From assembly GCA_022600955.1 (NCBI GenBank), contig JAHZJK010000019.1, forward strand, positions 1 to 64,000: DNA of 64,000 nt, in the 5' to 3' direction. Under the pieces are notes generated by a model. The model worked only from the letters and a program-made list of their open reading frames with translations, was not told the origin of the DNA and did no database searches. Every line of letters begins with the position of its first letter. The first letter of the stretch is position 1. The position numbers were made by a program, and so were the translations under genes. The stretch comes from Gammaproteobacteria bacterium. GTDB lineage: Bacteria; Pseudomonadota; Gammaproteobacteria; Steroidobacterales; Woeseiaceae. Positions 58,966 through 64,000 of this stretch are shown here, in pieces.

Positions 58966-59403
58966 TCAGGTTTCAAGCCAGAACGTGACGGGCCCGTCGT
59001 TCAGCAGGCTGACCTTCATATCTGCGCCGAAACGCCCGGTTTGCACGTTTTCCAGCTGTTCCCTGCAGTTGGCAACGAGGGCGTCGAAATAGGCGCTCGC
59101 CATGTCCGGGGCCGCTCCCTTGGTGAAGCTCGCGCGGGTGCCTTTTCGGGTGTCGGCAGCGAGCGTAAACTGCGGCACCAGCAGCAGACCACCGGAAATG
59201 TCCGCAACGCTAAGGTTCATGCGGTCTGCAGCGTCGGGAAACACGCGGTATCCGAGAAGTCGCTCCGCCAGGCGAGCGACGTCGCGCTCAGTGTCATCGC
59301 GGTGTACAGCCACGAGCACCAGCAGTCCCCGGCCAATTTCGCCCGAGGTTTCGCCATCAACAGTGACGCTCGCGTGGCTGACACGCTGGATCAGTCCAAT
59401 CAT
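58966..59403 (-). CDS. dtd: D-aminoacyl-tRNA deacylase
   Basis: Dtd hydrolyses D-amino acids mischarged on tRNA. The 145-residue product shows the N-terminal [18 protein letters not shown] and the signature SQFTLAAD-type block (here [20 protein letters not shown]). The Gly-cisPro region is [11 protein letters not shown]. It is upstream of tatABC on the same strand. Confidence 0.97.
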   Translation of the reverse strand: MIGLIQRVSHASVTVDGETSGEIGRGLLVLVAVHRDDTERDVARLAERLLGYRVFPDAADRMNLSVADISGGLLLVPQFTLAADTRKGTRASFTKGAAPDMASAYFDALVANCREQLENVQTGRFGADMKVSLLNDGPVTFWLET

Positions 59404-59788
59404 TTCTGTCCGGGTCGTCCATATTTGGAGGGATTCAGGCCTTTATTAATGCATCAAGCAGATACGAATAGCCATAGGCGCTTGCTGGCTTTGCGACACT
59501 GTATGAACCGGCCGGTGGGGCGGGCGGCGGTAATTGACGTCCCTCAGTGTGATCCAGGGACGGTTATCACGCATTCTCCTCTGGCCGGACCACGGACGGG
59601 CGGGCCCTGAGTTCGTTTCAGGGCCCATTTTTACAAAAAAGTAGGAAAAAGCTACTGATTAACGTATAAAAGTTAATTATAGTGGGAAAATATCTTGACC
59701 GTTTTATCCCACCTCTTGGGCAGTCACGCCCATTGAGCTCCCCTTCCGCTACGCATAGACTACGTTGATTCGCCAAACCGGAACCACG
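59404..59788. other. Noncoding stretch with an orphan plus-strand terminator
   Basis: This 385-base gap lies between dtd (minus) and the TRAP binding-protein gene (plus). At 59602-59632 GGGCCCTGA pairs with TCAGGGCCC and is followed by ATTTTT, a good plus-strand terminator, although no plus-strand gene precedes it for more than 5 kb. The 180 bases before it are GC-rich and contain further complementary segments (CGTCCCT near 59537 with AGGGACG near 59557), so a small RNA is possible. A dyad GTGGGA/TCCCAC (59682-59712) around TTGACC lies upstream of the TRAP gene and may be regulatory. Confidence 0.4.
59602..59632 (+). terminator. Rho-independent terminator without an obvious gene
   Basis: A 9-bp stem (GGGCCCTGA/TCAGGGCCC) with a 7-base loop is followed by ATTTTT. 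On the minus strand no T run follows, so it points in the plus direction and would end a transcript from within 59404-59600. Confidence 0.75.
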
Positions 59789-60883
59789 ATGAAAAGACGA
59801 GAATTTGTGGGCGGCCTTGCCGCCGCTGCAGGCCTGGCCGCGTGCGCCAGCGAGAAAGACGGCAACGGCGCAGGAGCCAGCAATTCAACGGAGGTTTTCG
59901 AATGGTCTTGCGTGACCTCCTGGCCACCCCGCTTTCCCGGCCTGGGAATGGGCGTTGAGAATCTCGCCGAACGGATCGAGCGGGCCTCAGCAGGACGATT
60001 GAAGATCAAGGTTTACGGTGGCGGTGAGCTGGTTCCCGCATTCGAAGTATTCGACGCGGTAAGCCGCGGCGCTGTCGAAATGGGGCACGATGCCTCTTAT
60101 TACCATAAGGGCAAGGTCGACGCCGCCCAGTTCTTCACGGCCATACCGTTTGGCATGAACAAGACGGAGCTGGAAGCCTGGCTCTACTATGGCGGTGGTC
60201 TGGCGCTCTGGCGAGAGCTCTACGAACCCTTCAACCTGATGCCGTTTCCGTGCGGTAATACCGGCGTACAAATGGGCGGTTGGTTCAACAAGGAGATCAG
60301 GACGATAGATGATCTCAGGGGTCTCAAGATGCGTATTCCGGGACTCGGCGGAGAAGTGTTGCGTCGCGCAGGTGGTACACCCGTGACACTTCCCGGCTCA
60401 GAGATTTTTACATCCCTGCAGACCGGTGCCATCGATGCGACAGAATGGGTCGGACCTTACAATGATGTTTCCTTCGGCCTGCACAAAGCGGCCAGGAACT
60501 ACTACTACCCTGGCTGGCAGGAGCCCGGCCCGGGACTTGAGTGCATAATTAATCGCGAGGCCTGGGCGACATTGCCGCCTGACCTGCAGGCTATTGTTGA
60601 GATCACCTGTCAGTCGATCACAACCGATATGGCCGCTGAGTACACCAACGGAAATGCGAACGCACTACAGCAATTGCAGGAAGACCCGAACGTTACGATT
60701 CGGACGTTCCCGGATACAGTGCTACGTCACCTTAAGGCGATTGCGAAAGAGGTCGTTGCGGATATGATGGCGAACGACCCGGCGGCGAAAAAAATCGGCG
60801 ACGCTTACTACGAGTATCTCGCCAAAGTCGAAGTAAACTCACGCATAAGTGAAGACGCCTATCTCAGTACACGAACCTGGTGA
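59789..60883 (+). CDS. TRAP transporter substrate-binding protein (DctP family)
   Basis: The 364-residue product starts with a Tat-type signal (MKRREFVGGLAAAAGLAACA) that also carries a lipobox, so a periplasmic lipoprotein is likely. The DctP fold shows VENLAERIERASAGRLKIKV, DDLRGLKMRIPGLGGEVLRR and SLQTGAIDATEWVGPYND. The arrangement is that of TRAP receptors for 2-oxoacids or related carboxylates such as TakP, but the ligand is inferred. Its permeases lie 600 bases beyond on the opposite strand. Confidence 0.93.
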   Translation: MKRREFVGGLAAAAGLAACASEKDGNGAGASNSTEVFEWSCVTSWPPRFPGLGMGVENLAERIERASAGRLKIKVYGGGELVPAFEVFDAVSRGAVEMGHDASYYHKGKVDAAQFFTAIPFGMNKTELEAWLYYGGGLALWRELYEPFNLMPFPCGNTGVQMGGWFNKEIRTIDDLRGLKMRIPGLGGEVLRRAGGTPVTLPGSEIFTSLQTGAIDATEWVGPYNDVSFGLHKAARNYYYPGWQEPGPGLECIINREAWATLPPDLQAIVEITCQSITTDMAAEYTNGNANALQQLQEDPNVTIRTFPDTVLRHLKAIAKEVVADMMANDPAAKKIGDAYYEYLAKVEVNSRISEDAYLSTRTW

Positions 60884-60902
60884 ACGCAAGCCTCAGCAGT
60901 TG

Positions 60903-61451
60903 CTATTGTTGCGCGTTCCGATCGATCGCCTCGATTAACTCAACCAACTGTCGCACCTTCCCGTAGCGAGCGACGATCGTCAGCGTGCGCGAGTCCGGGT
61001 GGGCGACTAGATGACCTTGTTTCGGTAGCAGCGGTCTCAAGATAGGCACTAACGGACGAGGTTCGATGTTCTCAAGTGTCAATACGTGCGTGACCCACTG
61101 TTCTTGATGAATGCTTTCATCGGCGGCGAACAGCAAGGGGATGGCCTGCTGCCGAATGGTACTCGTCGGTACGATGGTGACAATGTCATCGACGACAATG
61201 CTGGCGAGATTGTTATTGCGCAACACGATTCGCAACGTGTCAAAACTCATGCCGCGAGTCTTGACGTGACCCACAACAATGTTCGGGCCAACTCGATAAT
61301 CGACCGCGAAGACTTGCTTCGTCGAGCGGCCAACCTCTTCAAGCACGTCTATCAGACCGACCTGGGGCAGACCAGTCGCCTGCTTGTCCTCGCCTTCGGC
61401 AAGTGCCGGTGTCGCGATGATCGTCGCAACAAGTATCAGTAAAATTTTCAT
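60903..61451 (-). CDS. Orphan secretin-type N0/N1 (STN) periplasmic protein
   Basis: The 182-residue product has a signal peptide (ILLILVATIIATPALAE). An STN/N0-like domain follows (IDVLEEVGRSTKQVFAVDYR), and then an N1-like domain (THVLTLENIEPRPLVPILRP, HPDSRTLTIVARYGKVRQLV). These are the first two periplasmic domains of type II secretion secretins (GspD), but the barrel-forming domain is absent and the protein simply stops. It could be a partner that docks to a secretin or a degraded gene. It sits between the TRAP binding protein and the permeases. Confidence 0.7.
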   Translation of the reverse strand: MKILLILVATIIATPALAEGEDKQATGLPQVGLIDVLEEVGRSTKQVFAVDYRVGPNIVVGHVKTRGMSFDTLRIVLRNNNLASIVVDDIVTIVPTSTIRQQAIPLLFAADESIHQEQWVTHVLTLENIEPRPLVPILRPLLPKQGHLVAHPDSRTLTIVARYGKVRQLVELIEAIDRNAQQ

Positions 61452-61513
61452 GTACCGCCTCCCTGGTTAACCCTAATGACTCAAACGCACGATCAAGCGA
61501 AAAGGGGTTAACG

Positions 61514-62887
61514 CTAACTACCGTAGATTTTTCCGGGTAACCACGTGATCAGGTCCGGGAAAACAGCCAGCAGAATGAGCGCGAGAATCTGGATGCCAAC
61601 GAACGGAATTGCACCTCTGTAAATCTGCGCGGTTGTGACTGACGGCGGCGCGACGCCACGCAGGTAAAATAGCGCGAAGCCGAATGGCGGCGTAAGGAAA
61701 GACGTCTGCAGGTTTATCGCGATCATGATGCCGAGCCAGACCGGATCGAGACCCATCGCGAGCAACACCGGGCCGACGATCGGCACGACCACGAACGTAA
61801 TCTCGATAAAATCCAGCACGAAGCCCAGCAAAAACATAACCAGCATGACAGCAATCACCGCACCCGCCATACCACCGGGAATTCCCTCAAGTACGGCACG
61901 CACACCGTCATCGCCACCATAACCGCGAAACACCAGGGAAAATATCGACGCGCCGATAAGAATCATAAACACCATGCTGCTGATTCGTAGCGTCGAGCGC
62001 ATGATTTCCCGCAGGCGTTCGAGGTTGAGTTCCCGTCTGCTGACAGCGAGCAATAGCGCGCCCATACCGCCGACACCTGCCGCTTCAGTCGGGGTGGCAA
62101 AGCCGCCGAGGATCGAACCCAGCACGGCGAAGATCAATAACAACGGTGGTAGTAGCGCGCGTAATACCTTGGCGAAGGAAACTTGTTCGTCCGGTTCCCG
62201 CACATGAGCCGGCATTGATTCCGGCTTGAAGTAAGCCACGCTGACAATGTAGACGACGTACAACAGAACCAGCAGCAAACCCGGGATCAGGGCACCGGCA
62301 AACAGATCACCGACTGAAACAGTCTTCGGTGAAAAAATGCCCATCTCCAGCTGGGCCTGCTGGTATGCCGTGGTCATGACGTCCCCAAGCATGACCAGAA
62401 TGATCGACGGAGGAATGATCTGTCCCAGCGTACCCGACGCACAGATCGTCCCGGCGGCTACCTCAGGCGAGTAACCGCGTCGCAACATTGTCGGCAGGGA
62501 CAACAAACCCATGGTTACGACAGTTGCGCCGACGATACCCGTACTGGCAGCCAATAGCATGCCGACAATGGTCACCGAAATACCGAGGCCGCCACGCAAA
62601 CTGCCAAACAACGAACTCAGCGTTTCCAGCAAATCCTCAGCGATGCGCGCTCGCTCGAGTGTGACGCCCATAAAGACGAACAGTGGCACGGCCATCAACG
62701 TTTCGTTGGTCATGATGCCAAACAGACGATTGGGCAGCCCTGACAGCAACGCCTCATTGAAATTGCCGGCCAGCACGCCGCCCGCCGCAAACAAGAGTGC
62801 GGTGCCGGCGAGAGTGAACGCAACCGGGAAACCGGCGAGCAGGATCACAATCACGGCGATGAACAGTAAGGCGGCAATCCACTCCAT
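61514..62887 (-). CDS. TRAP transporter large permease (DctM)
   Basis: The 457-residue protein has about 12 membrane segments and the DctM patterns GFPVAFTLAGTALLFA, MTNETLMAVPLFVFMGVTLE and CASGTLGQIIPPSIILVMLG. LGFVLDFIEITFVVVPIVGP follows later in the sequence. It forms the sodium-driven uptake channel together with the small subunit encoded directly upstream (one base between the genes). Confidence 0.96.
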   Translation of the reverse strand: MEWIAALLFIAVIVILLAGFPVAFTLAGTALLFAAGGVLAGNFNEALLSGLPNRLFGIMTNETLMAVPLFVFMGVTLERARIAEDLLETLSSLFGSLRGGLGISVTIVGMLLAASTGIVGATVVTMGLLSLPTMLRRGYSPEVAAGTICASGTLGQIIPPSIILVMLGDVMTTAYQQAQLEMGIFSPKTVSVGDLFAGALIPGLLLVLLYVVYIVSVAYFKPESMPAHVREPDEQVSFAKVLRALLPPLLLIFAVLGSILGGFATPTEAAGVGGMGALLLAVSRRELNLERLREIMRSTLRISSMVFMILIGASIFSLVFRGYGGDDGVRAVLEGIPGGMAGAVIAVMLVMFLLGFVLDFIEITFVVVPIVGPVLLAMGLDPVWLGIMIAINLQTSFLTPPFGFALFYLRGVAPPSVTTAQIYRGAIPFVGIQILALILLAVFPDLITWLPGKIYGS

Positions 62888-62888
62888 A

Positions 62889-63374
62889 CTATTCGGGCCT
62901 CAAGATTTTAACGCTCTTGAGTAGCAAAGAGATCCCTTGCAGACCGACAATGACAGGCATGATGACAAGCACAGACTTCAGCATGGGAACCAGCGGATAC
63001 GGCAGCCCGCCGGATTCTCGCGATGCCTCACGCAGTTGCCATGAGACGGCAACGAAATCGACCGACTTCCAGCCGAGAAACAGGCATAGCGGTAGCAGAA
63101 AAATAAGGACGCCGATCAGGTCCACCCACGCTTTGCGCCGCGCACTCATCTGTCGATAGAAAATATCGACGCGGACGTGTTCCTCTTGCTGCAATGTGTA
63201 GCCGGCGCCAATCATGAACACAAACGCATGCATCCAGACGACTGATTCCTGAAGCCAGATCAGGCCCGCATCAAAGACGTAGCGCATCACAACGACAACA
63301 AAGGTCACAAGCACCATGAACAACGTCATCCAGGCGCTGGCTTTACCGACTGCGGCGCTGAACCTGTCGAGCAC
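62889..63374 (-). CDS. TRAP transporter small permease (DctQ)
   Basis: The 161-residue product has four membrane segments (AWMTLFMVLVTFVVVVMRYV, SVVWMHAFVFMIGAGYTLQQ, LIGVLIFLLPLCLFLGW, SVLVIMPVIVGLQGISLLL). The DctQ block QQEEHVRVDIFYRQMSARRK is present. It starts at a GTG one base after the trkH stop and runs into the large permease gene. Confidence 0.93.
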   Translation of the reverse strand: MLDRFSAAVGKASAWMTLFMVLVTFVVVVMRYVFDAGLIWLQESVVWMHAFVFMIGAGYTLQQEEHVRVDIFYRQMSARRKAWVDLIGVLIFLLPLCLFLGWKSVDFVAVSWQLREASRESGGLPYPLVPMLKSVLVIMPVIVGLQGISLLLKSVKILRPE

Positions 63375-63375
63375 G

Positions 63376-64000
63376 CTAGTGCCGCCAGAAGGTCGGCGTA
63401 ATCAAAACCAGCAGAGTGAAGATTTCGAGACGCCCGAGCAGCATGCCGACAATCGAGATCCATTTCGCCGGGTCGCTCAGCGTCATAAAGCCGGTGGCGA
63501 CATCACCTAAACCAGGGCCAAGATTGTTCAGCGTGGCGGCCACCGCGGAAAATGCGGTCACCTGATCGAGGCCAGTCGCCATCATCGCCAGCAGCATGAT
63601 GCCAAATACGACGATATAGACAGAAAAGAAGCCCCAGACGGCGTCGACAACGCGGTGTTGTACGGCTTTGTTGCCGAGCTTGACGGGTATTTCTGCACTT
63701 GGGTGAACGAGGCGAACCACTTCGCGAGCGCCCTGCTTGTAGATCAGGAGCCAGCGCACGACCTTGATGCCACCCGCTGTCGACCCGGCAGAGCCGCCGA
63801 CAAAACTCGCGAAGATAAGCATCACGGGCAGCGCCGCCGGCCACATTGCGTAGTTCTCGGTTGTGAACCCTGTCGTCGTTGCGATAGATATGGCCTGGAA
63901 GACACCATTGATTACCGTGTCGCCGACATCGTCAAGACCGCGAAACTGCAGCAGCGTGGCCACCACGACGACCGCCAGCAGTATGAGGTAGGTCGCGTAC
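63376..64000 (-). CDS. trkH: Trk potassium uptake protein TrkH, C-terminal part (runs off the window)
   Basis: The frame is open to the right edge, so the 5' part of the gene is outside. About 207 residues are visible: the selectivity-filter repeat SIATTTGFTTENY, the SAGSTAGGIKVVRWLL block, another filter repeat AAVAATLNNLGPGLGD, and the C-terminal MLLGRLEIFTLLVLITPTFWRH. These are TrkH features; TrkH takes up potassium together with TrkA. The stop lies one base before the dctQ start, suggesting cotranscription. Confidence 0.95.
   Translation of the reverse strand, partial: YATYLILLAVVVVATLLQFRGLDDVGDTVINGVFQAISIATTTGFTTENYAMWPAALPVMLIFASFVGGSAGSTAGGIKVVRWLLIYKQGAREVVRLVHPSAEIPVKLGNKAVQHRVVDAVWGFFSVYIVVFGIMLLAMMATGLDQVTAFSAVAATLNNLGPGLGDVATGFMTLSDPAKWISIVGMLLGRLEIFTLLVLITPTFWRH

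Noticed and set aside
58885-59610. 241-codon plus-strand frame opposite dtd, ending in the orphan terminator
   Set aside because: Most of it is antisense to dtd. Its last 52 codons could be transcribed with the terminator but are not protein-like, so I list a possible RNA instead.

Overview
The window is chromosomal DNA of a gammaproteobacterium around its replication origin. The core order rpmH-rnpA-yidC (minus strand) next to dnaA-dnaN-recF-gyrB (plus strand), the glyQS, tatABC, secB-grxC-gpsA and glnA-glnLG loci, and sigma-54/NtrC control of glnA all point there. The density of secreted and lipoprotein metallopeptidases (M13, M28, M2), with POT, AbgT and TRAP uptake systems, suggests a marine protein-degrading heterotroph. 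A Woeseiaceae-like organism would fit, but that is inference from gene content only.

Layout. 1-2.4 kb: a small outer-membrane barrel protein and mnmE. 2.4-12.3 kb: a hydrolase-OsmC fusion, yidC, rnpA, rpmH, then dnaA, an oriC-like segment (7366-7562), dnaN, recF with two parS-like sites, and gyrB. 12.3-19.6 kb: an RND/MMPL exporter, a membrane-anchored GST-like protein, a small lipoprotein, and M13 and M28 peptidases. 19.6-23.9 kb: the tightly packed minus-strand run glyQ-glyS-gmhB-plsC, leading into the M28 gene. 24.0-28.7 kb: a nitrogen-control module with tandem NtrC sites, a sigma-54 promoter, glnA, a DUF4124 gene, glnL and glnG. 28.7-32.2 kb: malic enzyme, an ExbD-like fragment, a LysE exporter and two cupins.

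32.3-39.8 kb is the accessory region. It holds small membrane, lipoprotein and unknown genes, all on the minus strand. Four related ~88-99 bp elements sit between some of them, with the features of integron attC sites: near-canonical outer cores, a conserved internal GCCATAAGCTGA segment, and stop codons placed one base before the core. No integrase gene is visible, so this looks like a cluster of attC sites lacking an integrase, with about three gene cassettes. It is the most interesting feature of the window.

39.9-49.8 kb returns to core genes: a class-1B-like dihydroorotate dehydrogenase, trmL, a Tat-exported FAD oxidoreductase, gpsA-secB-grxC-rhodanese, and envC-ctpA-yibQ, followed by a six-domain Kazal inhibitor. 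49.8-59.4 kb: a HerA-like ATPase, AbgT, M2 peptidase, POT transporter, tatABC and dtd. 59.4-64 kb: a noncoding stretch with an orphan terminator, a TRAP transporter split into a plus-strand binding protein and minus-strand permeases, an orphan secretin-type periplasmic domain protein, and the 3' part of trkH running off the right edge.

Recurring themes are 4-bp start/stop overlaps within operons, convergent gene pairs that share a palindromic stop tetramer, and three genes (rnpA, glnL, gpsA) without a canonical start codon where homology expects one.
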